Below, one piece after another: positions 43,821 through 52,823 of a DNA stretch of 64,000 bases. The notes under the pieces are model-generated. The model saw only the letters and a list, made by a program, of their open reading frames with translations. It was not told the DNA's origin and searched no databases. Both the position numbers and the translations under genes were made by a program. Within the stretch, counting starts at the first letter, position 1. Every line of letters begins with the position of its first letter. Source of the DNA: Maritalea sp047634455 (GTDB lineage: Bacteria; Pseudomonadota; Alphaproteobacteria; Rhizobiales; Devosiaceae); contig NZ_JBLIAI010000006.1 of NCBI RefSeq assembly GCF_047634455.1, forward strand, positions 1 through 64,000, written 5' to 3'.

Positions 43821-44408
43821 ATGCGCCAAGCAAAACTGACCCGCAAGACCAATGAAACAGATATTTTTGTGTCTGTTGATCTGGATGGTACTGGCAAATC
43901 TAACATCAATACAGGTGTTGGATTTCTCGATCATATGCTGGATCAGGTCGCGCGTCATGGCATGATTGATATTGAAATCACCGCGAACGGCGATTTGCAT
44001 ATTGATGCGCACCATACAACCGAAGATGTGGGCATTGCGCTTGGCCAGGCCATCAAACAAGCTTTGGGCGACAAAAAAGGCATCCGGCGCTATGCATCGT
44101 GCGATTTACCAATGGATGAAGCGCTGTCTCGTGCCGCGATTGACATTTCGGGTCGTCCATTCCTTGTGTGGCGGGTTGAGTTTAAACGCGACAAGGTGGG
44201 GGATTTTGACACCGAACTGTTCCAAGAATGGTTCCAAGCTTTTGCCATGAATGCAGGTATCACTTTGCATGTTGAAAACGTCTATGGTGACAATGCCCAC
44301 CATATCGCGGAAAGCTGCTTTAAAGCCTTGGCCCGCGCTTTGCGTGACGCCATTGAAATCGACCCGCGCAATGCGGACAGAATTCCTTCCACCAAAGGCG
44401 TGCTTTAA
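43821..44408 (+). CDS. hisB: Imidazoleglycerol-phosphate dehydratase
   Basis: 195 residues, the single-function form without the phosphatase part found in E. coli. It dehydrates IGP to imidazole-acetol phosphate in histidine synthesis. The metal-binding histidine motifs FLDHMLDQVARHG (about 32-44) and DAHHTTEDVGIALG (about 61-74), and the repeat DNAHHIAESCFKALARALRDA near 154-173, are intact. It leads the block hisB, DUF2628 gene, hisH, hisA, hisF, hisE, coaA. Confidence 0.97.
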   Translation: MRQAKLTRKTNETDIFVSVDLDGTGKSNINTGVGFLDHMLDQVARHGMIDIEITANGDLHIDAHHTTEDVGIALGQAIKQALGDKKGIRRYASCDLPMDEALSRAAIDISGRPFLVWRVEFKRDKVGDFDTELFQEWFQAFAMNAGITLHVENVYGDNAHHIAESCFKALARALRDAIEIDPRNADRIPSTKGVL

Positions 44409-44439
44409 GCCGCCTTTGGCCCAAATTTTGAGGCAACTC

Positions 44440-44847
44440 ATGAGCCTTTTTGCCATTTATGCAAAAGCTGCGGCACCAGATCAGCCGCAAACACTGGCCA
44501 ATCAAGATGTTGAGGTCATCAAGGATCGGTTTTCCATCCTTGCATGTTTGTTCACGCCAATTTGGTGCGTTTGGCATCGCCTTTGGCTTGAACTGGCGGC
44601 CTATTTGGGCGTTGCCTTTGTGCTTGGTTTCATTGCGTTTTTTGTTGGTGAAAGTGCCGCTGGATGGATCGGGTTTTTGGCGGCGATTTTAATCGGCCTG
44701 GAGGCATCTGCAATTCGTGGCTATGCCCTCACGCGAAAAGGCTATCTGTTTGAGGGGCAAGTAGTGTCCCCGTCTGCGCGCGACGCTGAATGGCGCTATA
44801 CGGCGGGTCAATTGTCGAACGAACACTCAGCCGGAGCGCTCCAATGA
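44440..44847 (+). CDS. DUF2628-family membrane protein within the his operon
   Basis: 135 residues from ATG 44440 with GAGG 6 bases upstream. Two or three membrane helices (about 28-48, 50-67, 70-88) follow a short N-terminal segment (MSLFAIYAK). Its function is unknown. Placement between hisB and hisH with a 4-base overlap into hisH is a recurring feature in rhizobia, but the family gives no clue of a role in histidine synthesis. Confidence 0.83.
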   Translation: MSLFAIYAKAAAPDQPQTLANQDVEVIKDRFSILACLFTPIWCVWHRLWLELAAYLGVAFVLGFIAFFVGESAAGWIGFLAAILIGLEASAIRGYALTRKGYLFEGQVVSPSARDAEWRYTAGQLSNEHSAGALQ

Positions 44848-45500
44848 GCGAAAAAATTGTCATCGTTGATTATGGCGCTGGTAATCTTAAGTCTGCTCAA
44901 AATGCAACGCAGCGCGCTGCGTGTGAGTTAGATGGCGAATTTGACGTTTTGGTTTCAAGCGATCCCATTGACGTAAAAAACGCAGACCGGGTGATCTTGC
45001 CTGGTGTCGGCGCGTTTGCAGACTGCATGAACGGCTTAGCCGCGGTTGAAGGCATGGTGGATGCGCTGCACCAACGGGTGATTTTGGATGCTGTGCCCTT
45101 CCTTGGTATCTGTGTCGGGATGCAATTACTGGCTAGCGAAGGTCGAGAAAAGGTCTACACAAATGGTCTGGACTGGATTCCGGGTGTGGTCAAACATATT
45201 GAGCCAGATGACAAAAGCCTAAAAGTGCCGCATATGGGCTGGAACACGCTCACGCAAACCAATCCGCATTTAATGCTGGACAATCTCGACATCGGACCAG
45301 GTGGTTTGAACGCCTATTTTGTGCATTCTTATCATTTTGAAGTGGCGGACCCAGCCCAATTGTTGGCAACCACTGAATATGGACAGAAGCTAACGGCGAT
45401 TGTTGGGCGCGATAATCTGATCGCGACGCAATTTCACCCTGAAAAAAGCCAGGCCCTAGGTCTGAAATTCATTTCAAATTTCCTCAATTGGTCGCTTTGA
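44844..45500 (+). CDS. hisH: Imidazole glycerol phosphate synthase glutaminase subunit
   Basis: 218 residues from ATG 44844 (GGAG upstream). It produces ammonia from glutamine for HisF. The triad is in place: nucleophile Cys in LGICVGMQLL (about 84-93), and His and Glu in TQFHPEKSQALG near 194-205. The opening IVIVDYGAGNLKS is typical. It overlaps the DUF2628 gene and precedes hisA by 18 bases. Confidence 0.97.
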   Translation: MSEKIVIVDYGAGNLKSAQNATQRAACELDGEFDVLVSSDPIDVKNADRVILPGVGAFADCMNGLAAVEGMVDALHQRVILDAVPFLGICVGMQLLASEGREKVYTNGLDWIPGVVKHIEPDDKSLKVPHMGWNTLTQTNPHLMLDNLDIGPGGLNAYFVHSYHFEVADPAQLLATTEYGQKLTAIVGRDNLIATQFHPEKSQALGLKFISNFLNWSL

Positions 45501-45518
45501 CGAAAGGCCAGACTTAGT

Positions 45519-46250
45519 ATGATTTTGTTTCCAGCGATCGACCTAAAAGACGGCAAATGCGTGCGCCTGCAAAAAGGTGATATGGACGCGGTGACCGTGT
45601 TCAACGATAGTCCAGCCGATCAAGCCAAGCAGTTTGAAGACCAAGGTTTTGAATATCTTCACGTGGTGGACCTCAACGGTGCTTTTGCTGGCGAAAGCGT
45701 CAATGGCGATGCCGTTGAAGCGATCATCAAAGCGGTGAACATGCCTGTGCAATTGGGCGGTGGTATCCGCACCATCAAACATATTCAAGCCTGGCTCGAC
45801 CGTGGGTTGGCCCGCGTGATCCTTGGCACCATCGCGGTACGCGACCCTGAATTGGTCAAACAGGCTTGCAAAATGTTTCCCGGCCAAATTGCAGTGGGCA
45901 TTGACGCGCGGGGCGGAAAAGTTGCGGTGGAAGGCTGGGCACAAACCTCAGAACTTGATGTGATTGAGCTGGCGGAAAAATTTGAAGGGGTTGGCGTGGC
46001 GGCGATTATCTTCACTGACATTGATCGCGACGGCATCCTTACTGGCATAAATTGGCATGCCACTCTGGAATTGGCGCAAGCCGTTTCAATTCCAGTTGTG
46101 GCTTCTGGTGGCTTGGCGTCGATGGATGACATCAACACAATGTGCAAACCTGAGATGGCCGTGCTTGAGGGCGCGATTTCAGGCCGCGCGCTCTATGATG
46201 GGCGGATTGATGTCGAAAAAGCGCTCAAGCAGATCAAGGAGACGTCATGA
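45519..46250 (+). CDS. hisA: ProFAR isomerase HisA
   Basis: 243 residues. (beta-alpha)8 barrel that isomerises ProFAR to PRFAR. Catalytic Asp in FPAIDLKDGKCVRL (D8) and Asp in FTDIDRDG near 167-174, and phosphate loops LGGGIRT and ASGGLAS, are visible. It overlaps hisF by 4 bases, so the paralogous pair is coupled. Confidence 0.97.
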   Translation: MILFPAIDLKDGKCVRLQKGDMDAVTVFNDSPADQAKQFEDQGFEYLHVVDLNGAFAGESVNGDAVEAIIKAVNMPVQLGGGIRTIKHIQAWLDRGLARVILGTIAVRDPELVKQACKMFPGQIAVGIDARGGKVAVEGWAQTSELDVIELAEKFEGVGVAAIIFTDIDRDGILTGINWHATLELAQAVSIPVVASGGLASMDDINTMCKPEMAVLEGAISGRALYDGRIDVEKALKQIKETS

Positions 46251-47047
46251 CCCTAAAAACCCGCGTCATTCCTTGCCTTGACGTTAAAGACGGTCGTGTC
46301 GTTAAAGGCGTCAACTTTGTTGATTTGGTCGATGCGGGTGATCCGGTTGAATCAGCGATTGCTTATGATGCAGCCGGGGCTGACGAACTTTGTTTTCTGG
46401 ACATCACCGCCAGCCACGAGGGTCGCGACACGATTTATGATGTGGTGGCGCGCACGGCAGAACATTGTTTTATGCCCCTTACGGTGGGTGGTGGCATTCG
46501 CACAGTTGAAGACATCCGCAAGCTTTTGCTTTCCGGTGCTGACAAAGTGTCGATTAATTCCGCTGCGGTGAAGGACCCAGATTTCATCAACCGTGCCGCC
46601 GATAAATTTGGCAATCAATGCATTGTGGTGTCTGTAGATGCGAAGCGCCGGGCAGAGGAAGCGCTGGTTGCAGGGCAGTCGAAATGGGAGATCTACACCC
46701 ACGGTGGCCGCAATGCCACGGGGATAGATGCGATTGAATTTGCACGCGACATGGTCAAGCGCGGGGCAGGGGAACTGCTGGTGACCTCTATGGACCGCGA
46801 TGGCACGAAAATCGGCTTTGATCTGGAACTAACCCGGGCGATTTCGGATGCGGTGGAAGTACCTGTGATCGCTTCGGGCGGCGTTGGCACTTTGGACCAT
46901 TTGGTTGACGGGGTAAAAGAGGGGCGCGCGAGTGCTGTACTTGCTGCATCGATTTTTCACTTTGGCACTTTTTCAATTGAGCAGGCAAAAACTCATATGG
47001 CACAAAGTGGTATTGCGGTGCGCCAAGACAATGTGGCTAAAGGATAG
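46247..47047 (+). CDS. hisF: Imidazole glycerol phosphate synthase cyclase subunit HisF
   Basis: 266 residues. Uses PRFAR and ammonia from HisH to form IGP and AICAR. Acid/base residues lie in IPCLDVKDGRVVKG (D11) and TSMDRDGTK near residues 184-192 of the barrel. Phosphate loops GGGIRT and ASGGVGT are present. It lies between hisA (4-base overlap) and hisE (3-base gap). Confidence 0.97.
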   Translation: MTLKTRVIPCLDVKDGRVVKGVNFVDLVDAGDPVESAIAYDAAGADELCFLDITASHEGRDTIYDVVARTAEHCFMPLTVGGGIRTVEDIRKLLLSGADKVSINSAAVKDPDFINRAADKFGNQCIVVSVDAKRRAEEALVAGQSKWEIYTHGGRNATGIDAIEFARDMVKRGAGELLVTSMDRDGTKIGFDLELTRAISDAVEVPVIASGGVGTLDHLVDGVKEGRASAVLAASIFHFGTFSIEQAKTHMAQSGIAVRQDNVAKG

Positions 47048-47050
47048 TCT

Positions 47051-47368
47051 ATGACATTCTCTTTGAGCGACTTAGAACAGATCATCGCCAAAAAAGCAGC
47101 CGCTTCGCCGGACAATTCTTACACGGCCAAATTGCTGCAAAATGGCGGCAAAGAAGCGGCGAAAAAACTCGGTGAAGAAGCAGTAGAAGCGGTGATCGCT
47201 GCGATCAATAATGACCGTGAAGAGCTGACCAAAGAGGCAGCGGACGTAATTTACCACCTGTTGGTGGTTTTAAAAGCCAATAATGTTTCGTTGTCCGATG
47301 TTATGGCGGAGCTAGAGCAACGTACCGTGCAATCCGGTTTGGCCGAAAAAGCCTCCAGAAAGGGCTAG
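47051..47368 (+). CDS. hisE: Phosphoribosyl-ATP diphosphatase
   Basis: 105 residues, the stand-alone pyrophosphohydrolase for the second step of histidine synthesis (hisI would be separate). The MazG-like metal motif KLGEEAVEAVIAA (about 36-48) and EAADVIYHLLVVL (about 60-72) are present. Its stop codon lies 4 bases before the coaA start. Confidence 0.95.
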   Translation: MTFSLSDLEQIIAKKAAASPDNSYTAKLLQNGGKEAAKKLGEEAVEAVIAAINNDREELTKEAADVIYHLLVVLKANNVSLSDVMAELEQRTVQSGLAEKASRKG

Positions 47369-47372
47369 AGTT

Positions 47373-48329
47373 TTGGATCAAGTTTCAAGCGCAACCTACC
47401 CTTCGCCCTATTATCAGTTTTCCAAAACTGAATGGTCGGCGTTGCGTGCTGATGAGCCAATGACTTTAACGGCAGAGGATTTGACCCGGCTGCAATCCCT
47501 AAACGACCCCATTTCATTGGCAGAAGCTGAAAAAGTCTATTTGCCGATTACCCGTCTCCTGTCATTTTATGTTGAAGCCGTGCAAGGCCTGCACCTAGCG
47601 GCCGGTAAATTCTTGCACCACAATGGCGATAAAGCGCCTTATATTATTGGTGTTGCGGGTTCTGTTTCTGTTGGTAAATCCACCACAGCGCGGATTTTGC
47701 GCGCGCTTCTACAACGTTGGCCATCGTCGCCAAAAGTTGATCTGGTCACCACCGATGGATTTTTGTTGCCCAACGCCGAATTGGAAAAGCGCGGCCTGAT
47801 GGAACGCAAAGGTTTCCCCGAAAGCTATGATCGCGGCGCTTTTTTGAAGTTCTTGGCCCAAATTAAAGCCGGTGAACCAAATGTCAAAGTTCCCACCTAT
47901 TCCCACCTTGTCTATGACGTGGTGGAGGGCGAGGAAATTATCGTTGATCGGCCAAATATCTTGATCGTTGAAGGGCTTAATATTTTGCAGCCGGGTGATT
48001 TGCCCAAAGATGGTAAGCCGATCCTATTCGCTTCAGATTATCTGGATTTCGCCGTCTATATTGATGCTGAGGAGCCACACCTGCGCAAATGGTATGTGGA
48101 GCGGTTCTTGCGTTTGCGAGAAACGGCGTTTCGTGACCCCACAAGCTTTTTTCATCAATTCTCAAAACTCGACATTGTAGCGGCCAAAACGTTGGCCATT
48201 TCGATCTGGGAACAAATCAACCTGCCCAATCTGCGCGATAATATTTTGCCCACCCGTGGTCGCGCCGACCTGATCCTGACAAAGGGATTGGATCACACAA
48301 TCGATAAGGTCGCGCTGAGAAAGCTCTAA
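47373..48329 (+). CDS. coaA: Type I pantothenate kinase
   Basis: 318 residues, phosphorylates pantothenate, the first and regulated step of CoA synthesis. The P-loop is GVAGSVSVGKSTTAR (near 92-106); STDGFLLPN-like TTDGFLLPN (near 125-133) and YDRGAFLKFL follow. The TTG start is 4 bases from the hisE stop, so coaA is the last gene of the his block. coaE in this window covers the last step of the same pathway. A hairpin terminator follows. Confidence 0.95.
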   Translation: MDQVSSATYPSPYYQFSKTEWSALRADEPMTLTAEDLTRLQSLNDPISLAEAEKVYLPITRLLSFYVEAVQGLHLAAGKFLHHNGDKAPYIIGVAGSVSVGKSTTARILRALLQRWPSSPKVDLVTTDGFLLPNAELEKRGLMERKGFPESYDRGAFLKFLAQIKAGEPNVKVPTYSHLVYDVVEGEEIIVDRPNILIVEGLNILQPGDLPKDGKPILFASDYLDFAVYIDAEEPHLRKWYVERFLRLRETAFRDPTSFFHQFSKLDIVAAKTLAISIWEQINLPNLRDNILPTRGRADLILTKGLDHTIDKVALRKL

Positions 48330-48334
48330 TTTAA

Positions 48335-48375
48335 CTAGGGTCTGAACTCAATTCAGTCCAGACCCTAGGCTTTTT
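48335..48375 (+). terminator. Terminator after coaA
   Basis: A 10-base perfect stem, 48335-48344 (CTAGGGTCTG) with 48359-48368, followed by GC and TTTTT. It ends where a REP-like hairpin begins. Confidence 0.8.
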
Positions 48376-48393
48376 CCCGGCCTTGAGCCGGGA
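48375..48393. repeat. REP-like palindrome, copy 1
   Basis: TCCCGGCCTTGAGCCGGGA has 7-base arms and a 5-base centre. A near-identical copy lies at 51247-51267. Short GC palindromes of this form, CCCGGC-CTTGA-GCCGGG, are scattered between genes in many alphaproteobacteria. Confidence 0.75.
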
Positions 48394-48398
48394 TCAGT

Positions 48399-49403
48399 TT
48401 AGAGCGTCAGACCATTCTTTATTGCCAGCCCTTCAAGACTGACATTTGGCCGTGCACCCACATGCGAAATTACCTCAGACGCGCACAAACATCCAAGTGA
48501 CAGGCTTTGTTCCATCGCGTGGCCGCGGGCCAAGCCATAAAGAAAGCCCGAAGCAAATAAATCGCCAGCTCCGGTTACGTCTTCAACTTGATCCACTTTG
48601 AACGCGGGTACCTCGCTCACAACACCATCCTTGATAGCCATCGCGCCCTTCGCACCGAGCGTAATTGCTACGGTTGAACAGTCCTTTTGCACCGCAGCGA
48701 TCGCGTCATTTAGATCACTGACCTGATAAAGCGATTTTATTTCATCATCATTTGCCAACAAGACATCCACGGTTTTATTGCGGATAAGGCCGATAAATTC
48801 GTCGCGGAAACGACCAACGCAGAACGGATCAGAAAGCGTAAGCCCGGTTTTGCGCCCATGTTTGTGCGCCAATTCTCCAGCTTTCACGAAAGCGCGTTTC
48901 GCCTCCGGGGGATCCCACAAATAGCCTTCCATAAACGTAAGAGCAGATGCAGAGATCAAATCTTCGTCCATGTCAGCGACGGTGAGTTCCTGACATGCGC
49001 CCAGATAAGTGTTCATGGTGCGCTCACCGTCAGGGGTGATCACAATCATCGAACGGGCGGTCGAGGTGCCATGAATGAGGGTTGGCGTATTGTAAAAGAC
49101 GCTGGATTTGGTGAGGTCTTTGCGGTAAATCGCGCCCAAATCGTCTTCAGCGACCTTGCCAATAAACGCGCCATTACCACCAAGCGAGGACACACCGACC
49201 GCTGTGTTGCAACATGATCCGCCTGAAATATGCTGCGGATTGCCGGGCAATCGAGAATAAAGATATTCAGAACGCTCCGCGTCAACCAAATGCATGATCG
49301 ATTTGTCCATGCCCTCTGCCACCAAGAACGCATCGTCGACCTTTGCAAATACATCAACAATTGCATTGCCGATGGTCAACACATCAAATTTGGCATTTGC
49401 CAT
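48399..49403 (-). CDS. PfkB-family carbohydrate/adenosine kinase
   Basis: 334 residues of the ribokinase-like fold. The N-terminal substrate part opens DVLTIGNAIVDVFAKVDDAFL (about 8-28); the anion hole and catalytic Asp motif is DVTGAGDLFASGFLYGLARG near 283-302. The closest subfamily I recognise is bacterial adenosine kinase. Other sugar or nucleoside substrates cannot be excluded. It stands alone, convergent with coaA. Confidence 0.88.
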   Translation of the reverse strand: MANAKFDVLTIGNAIVDVFAKVDDAFLVAEGMDKSIMHLVDAERSEYLYSRLPGNPQHISGGSCCNTAVGVSSLGGNGAFIGKVAEDDLGAIYRKDLTKSSVFYNTPTLIHGTSTARSMIVITPDGERTMNTYLGACQELTVADMDEDLISASALTFMEGYLWDPPEAKRAFVKAGELAHKHGRKTGLTLSDPFCVGRFRDEFIGLIRNKTVDVLLANDDEIKSLYQVSDLNDAIAAVQKDCSTVAITLGAKGAMAIKDGVVSEVPAFKVDQVEDVTGAGDLFASGFLYGLARGHAMEQSLSLGCLCASEVISHVGARPNVSLEGLAIKNGLTL

Positions 49404-49471
49404 AATATCGGATCTCCAAACAAGCCCGGTTTGCTTTTAGGGTGCTGGTTGCTCACGTCAACCCGCACCCC

Positions 49472-50128
49472 TTATGCTTTTAGGACTTTGTCCTTAAATT
49501 TGCATTGATCGATGATGACGCAGTGATAGCACTCTGGTTTTCGCGCCTTGCAAATATATCGACCGTGCAAAATCAGCCAATGATGCGCGTGCTGCAAAAA
49601 CTGTTTTGGAATGATCCGCTCGAGCAATAATTCAACAGCCAACGGTGTTTTGCCCGGCGCAAGACCTGTGCGATTTGAAATCCGAAACAGATGGGTGTCC
49701 ACCGCAATGGTCGGCTGTCCAAAAGCTATGTTAAGCACCACGTTTGCGGTTTTGCGTCCGACACCGGGCAATGCTTCCAGCTCTTCGCGGGTTTGCGGCA
49801 CTTCAGAATTGTGCCTGTCGATCAGGATTTTGCTCAACGCATATACGTTTTTGGCCTTGTTGCGATAAAGCCCAATGGTTTTGACGTATTCGCGGATTTT
49901 GTCTTCGCCAAGCGCATACATCTTTTCAGGCGTTGGCGCAATTTCAAACAGGCTTTTGGTGGCTTTGTTCACCCCAATATCTGTCGCTTGTGCACTCAAA
50001 ACCACAGCCACCAGCAGGGTAAACTCATTGACATAATCCAGTTCCCCTTCGGGATCGGGGTTGCTCGCCTCAAAATTGGCGAACAATTGGTGAATAGCTG
50101 GTTTTGTCAGGCGAGATCGTTTGGTCAT
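49472..50128 (-). CDS. nth: Endonuclease III
   Basis: 218 residues from ATG 50128; the frame continues upstream to 50257 but that part is not Nth-like. It is a DNA glycosylase/AP lyase for oxidised pyrimidines. The helix-hairpin-helix LPGVGRKTANVV, with catalytic Lys, is near 118-129, the catalytic Asp in VDTHLFRISNRTG near 141-153, and the [4Fe-4S] cluster is bound by C-x6-C-x2-C-x5-C (CKARKPECYHCVIIDQC) near the C-terminus. Divergent from an Ada-like gene. Confidence 0.95.
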   Translation of the reverse strand: MTKRSRLTKPAIHQLFANFEASNPDPEGELDYVNEFTLLVAVVLSAQATDIGVNKATKSLFEIAPTPEKMYALGEDKIREYVKTIGLYRNKAKNVYALSKILIDRHNSEVPQTREELEALPGVGRKTANVVLNIAFGQPTIAVDTHLFRISNRTGLAPGKTPLAVELLLERIIPKQFLQHAHHWLILHGRYICKARKPECYHCVIIDQCKFKDKVLKA

Positions 50129-50286
50129 GGGGTCGCATATCTTGGTGAGGACGTGCGGATTAGGGCACGAGAATGGGGGAATGAAAAGAGCAAATGCTGC
50201 ATTTTTGCGCGGTACGCACACCCCATTGCAGAGGAAGTCAAAATCGGGTCGCCTCACATGCGTAATGGAAGTAAGTTTGATCTATT

Positions 50287-51159
50287 ATGAACGACATGAC
50301 CCCCCTATTCGCGCAGGCCAAAGATTATTCCGTAATCACAAAGGTGATCGAGGAACTTTCTGCGCGGCCGGCAGATGAGCATGATTTTGAAGCCTTAGCA
50401 GGCGATCTTAACATGACTTCGCGTCAACTCACCGCTCTGTTTAAGCGCTGGGCAGGTTTAACCCCGAAAGCCTTTTCGCAATGTGTAACCCTCAATCGCG
50501 CGCGCCAGATGCTCAAAGAAAATGTGCCGCTTTTGGACACAAGCTATGAACTTGGTCTGTCTTCTGCCGCCCGGCTCTACGACCTGTTTGTCACCCATGA
50601 TGCAATGCCACCGGGTGCTTATAAAGCCAAGGGCGAGGGGCTTGAGATTCGCTACGGTTTTCATCCATCTCCGTTCGGGCAGGTGCTGATTATGCTCACG
50701 GATTATGGCATGGCAGGCCAAGCCTTCTGTGATGAAGGTGAGGAACAAGCTGCGCTGGAAGATATGACGCGCCGTTGGCCAAACGCGACATATCTCAATG
50801 CAGAACCCAGTGAAATTCGCCAATGGGCAGAAAAAATTTTTGATCCCAAGAAATGGAATCAAGATCAACCTATAAAAATCGTGATGATTGGCACAGACTT
50901 TGAAGTGCGGGTTTGGCAGACCTTACTGCGTATTAAACCGGGGCAGGCCACCTTTTATGGCGATATTGCCGCAAGCATTGGCAACCCAAAGGCCGCCCGC
51001 GCTGTTGGGGCAGCTGTGGGGCGCAATCCAATTTCATTCGTTGTGCCTTGTCACAGGGTGATCGGTAAAAACGCTAAACTAACCGGCTATCATTGGGGCT
51101 TAACCCGCAAGCAAGCCATTTTGGGCTGGGAAGCGGGATTGGTTGGGGGGGCTGAATAG
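50287..51159 (+). CDS. Ada-like methyltransferase with AraC-type DNA-binding domain
   Basis: 290 residues: AraC-type helix-turn-helix at about 15-100 (DLNMTSRQLTALFKRWAGLTPKAF and ARQMLKENVPLLDTSYELGLSSAARLYDLF), then an O6-methylguanine-DNA methyltransferase domain at about 115-290. The acceptor cysteine is C255 in VPCHRV. The N-terminal zinc domain of E. coli Ada that takes methyl groups from phosphotriesters is missing, so it repairs O6-methylguanine but cannot sense phosphotriesters that way. It is divergent from nth, giving a two-gene repair locus. Confidence 0.92.
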   Translation: MNDMTPLFAQAKDYSVITKVIEELSARPADEHDFEALAGDLNMTSRQLTALFKRWAGLTPKAFSQCVTLNRARQMLKENVPLLDTSYELGLSSAARLYDLFVTHDAMPPGAYKAKGEGLEIRYGFHPSPFGQVLIMLTDYGMAGQAFCDEGEEQAALEDMTRRWPNATYLNAEPSEIRQWAEKIFDPKKWNQDQPIKIVMIGTDFEVRVWQTLLRIKPGQATFYGDIAASIGNPKAARAVGAAVGRNPISFVVPCHRVIGKNAKLTGYHWGLTRKQAILGWEAGLVGGAE

Positions 51160-51246
51160 GTTTCGCGCGGGGGGCGGGGTGAAAAAGTAGACCCCAGATC
51201 AAGCCCAGGGCGGCCGAAAGTGAAAAGCAATCACTCTACAGATGCA

Positions 51247-51267
51247 ATCCCGGCCCTGAGCCGGGAT
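51247..51267. repeat. REP-like palindrome, copy 2
   Basis: ATCCCGGCCCTGAGCCGGGAT, almost the same as the copy at 48375-48393, within the gap between the Ada-like gene and gpmA. Confidence 0.75.
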
Positions 51268-51295
51268 CGATTTTGCGGTGTTATGATGTCGGCTA

Positions 51296-51910
51296 TTAGA
51301 TATTTTCTACGTTGGTGACGTTACCGTCCGCATCAAAATCATAAATGATCGGTTTGCCCGTTGCGATTTCACGTTGGAGAATTTCCTCGGGGCTCAGATT
51401 TTCCAGCTGCATCACCAAAGCGCGCAACGAGTTGCCGTGTGCGGCAACCAAAATCGTGCCGCCGTCCGCAACACGTGGGGCAATCTCGGCTTCAAAATAC
51501 GGCAAAACACGTTCGGCCGTATCTTTCAGGCTCTCACCACCCGGAGGCGGCACATCAAACGAACGACGCCAAATGTGAACTTGTTCTTCGCCCCATTTTT
51601 TGCGCGCATCGTCTTTGTTCAGTCCAGCCAGATCGCCATAGTCACGCTCGTTCAGCGCCTGATTGCGAATGATCGTCATATTGACGATATCCATGTTTTC
51701 AAGCATCAAATCAAGGGTGCGTTGTGCGCGGGCGAGGGCAGACGTGTAGCAAACTTCAATCTCATAACCGCGTGATTTCAGCAATTTTCCAGCTTCAATC
51801 GCTTCCTCAACGCCCTTTTCGGTCAGGCCAGGGTTTTTCCAGCCGGTGAAAAGGTTCTTAAGGTTCCATTCGCTTTGTCCATGGCGAACAAGAATGAGTC
51901 TACGGTCCAT
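51296..51910 (-). CDS. gpmA: 2,3-bisphosphoglycerate-dependent phosphoglycerate mutase
   Basis: 204 residues. Interconverts 3- and 2-phosphoglycerate. Catalytic His lies in LILVRHGQSEWN (H10), with the phosphoacceptor region NPGLTEKG and second catalytic His in VAAHGNSLRALVM near 157-169; Arg62-type ALARAQRT is near 59-66. The length fits the short alphaproteobacterial GpmA. dapB is upstream on the same strand, 44 bases away. Confidence 0.95.
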   Translation of the reverse strand: MDRRLILVRHGQSEWNLKNLFTGWKNPGLTEKGVEEAIEAGKLLKSRGYEIEVCYTSALARAQRTLDLMLENMDIVNMTIIRNQALNERDYGDLAGLNKDDARKKWGEEQVHIWRRSFDVPPPGGESLKDTAERVLPYFEAEIAPRVADGGTILVAAHGNSLRALVMQLENLSPEEILQREIATGKPIIYDFDADGNVTNVENI

Positions 51911-51954
51911 TAAATTATATCCCTTGGATGTTGGTAATAGAGGCCAATCTGATC

Positions 51955-52755
51955 TTAAAGACCAAGCACATCAGCCATTGAATAAAGTCCGGGTGCTTTG
52001 TCTTGCGCCCAAAGAGACGCATAAACAGCACCATTCGCAAAAATTGAACGGTCTTGCGCCATATGGCTCAACTCGATCCGTTCGTTGCTGCCCGCAAAGA
52101 TCACCGAGTGATCGCCAATCACCGTGCCACCACGCAAAGCAGCAAAACCGATAGTGCCCGGAGTGCGTGCGCCCGTAATGCCATCACGCGACCGTACGGC
52201 ATTCGCAGCCAAATTGATTTGTCGGCCCTCAGCGGCGGCTTCTCCAAGCATTAAAGCGGTGCCAGACGGGGCGTCCACCTTCATACGGTGATGCATGTCC
52301 AAGATTTCAATGTCAAAATCAACAGGTAGCGCGGCGGCTGCCTTTTTAACAAGGCCCATCAATAGGTTAACACCCAACGACATGTTGCCCGCTTTGACCA
52401 GCCTGCCTTTGCCGGTAAGGGCAGCCAGTTCGGCGTCTTCCTCCGCTGTCCAGCCCGTGGTGCCAATCACATGTACTAAGCCCAATTCATGCGCTTTTTT
52501 GGCATAGTCAATGCTGACTTGGGGGGCGGTGAAGTCGATAATCGCGTCGCTGCCTTCAAGCGCTGCATCAACATCTGAGGTGATGAGCACCCCAGATGGC
52601 TCAAGCCCTGCAAGCGCGCGCGCGTCTTTTCCTATCGCGTCAATGCCTTCGCGTTCAAGCGCGCTGAAAAGTCCTGCCCCGTCAATCTGCGCGATAGCGC
52701 GGATATTGGCTTGGCCCATTCGGCCGCTTGCCCCCAAAACTGTGATTTTTTGCAT
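51955..52755 (-). CDS. dapB: 4-hydroxy-tetrahydrodipicolinate reductase
   Basis: 266 residues. NAD(P)H-dependent step of lysine and diaminopimelate synthesis. Nucleotide motif VLGASGRMGQANIRAI (about 5-20) and the substrate motif DMHHRMKVDAPSGTAL (near 153-168, with catalytic His and Lys) are intact. It lies between pyrF-GNAT and gpmA on the same strand. Confidence 0.96.
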   Translation of the reverse strand: MQKITVLGASGRMGQANIRAIAQIDGAGLFSALEREGIDAIGKDARALAGLEPSGVLITSDVDAALEGSDAIIDFTAPQVSIDYAKKAHELGLVHVIGTTGWTAEEDAELAALTGKGRLVKAGNMSLGVNLLMGLVKKAAAALPVDFDIEILDMHHRMKVDAPSGTALMLGEAAAEGRQINLAANAVRSRDGITGARTPGTIGFAALRGGTVIGDHSVIFAGSNERIELSHMAQDRSIFANGAVYASLWAQDKAPGLYSMADVLGL

Positions 52756-52823
52756 AATTTTGCCAATCCTGTTGCCAGATTGATTTAGCAGAAAATTTAG
52801 ACCGCTGCCAATGCCAGCAATGA

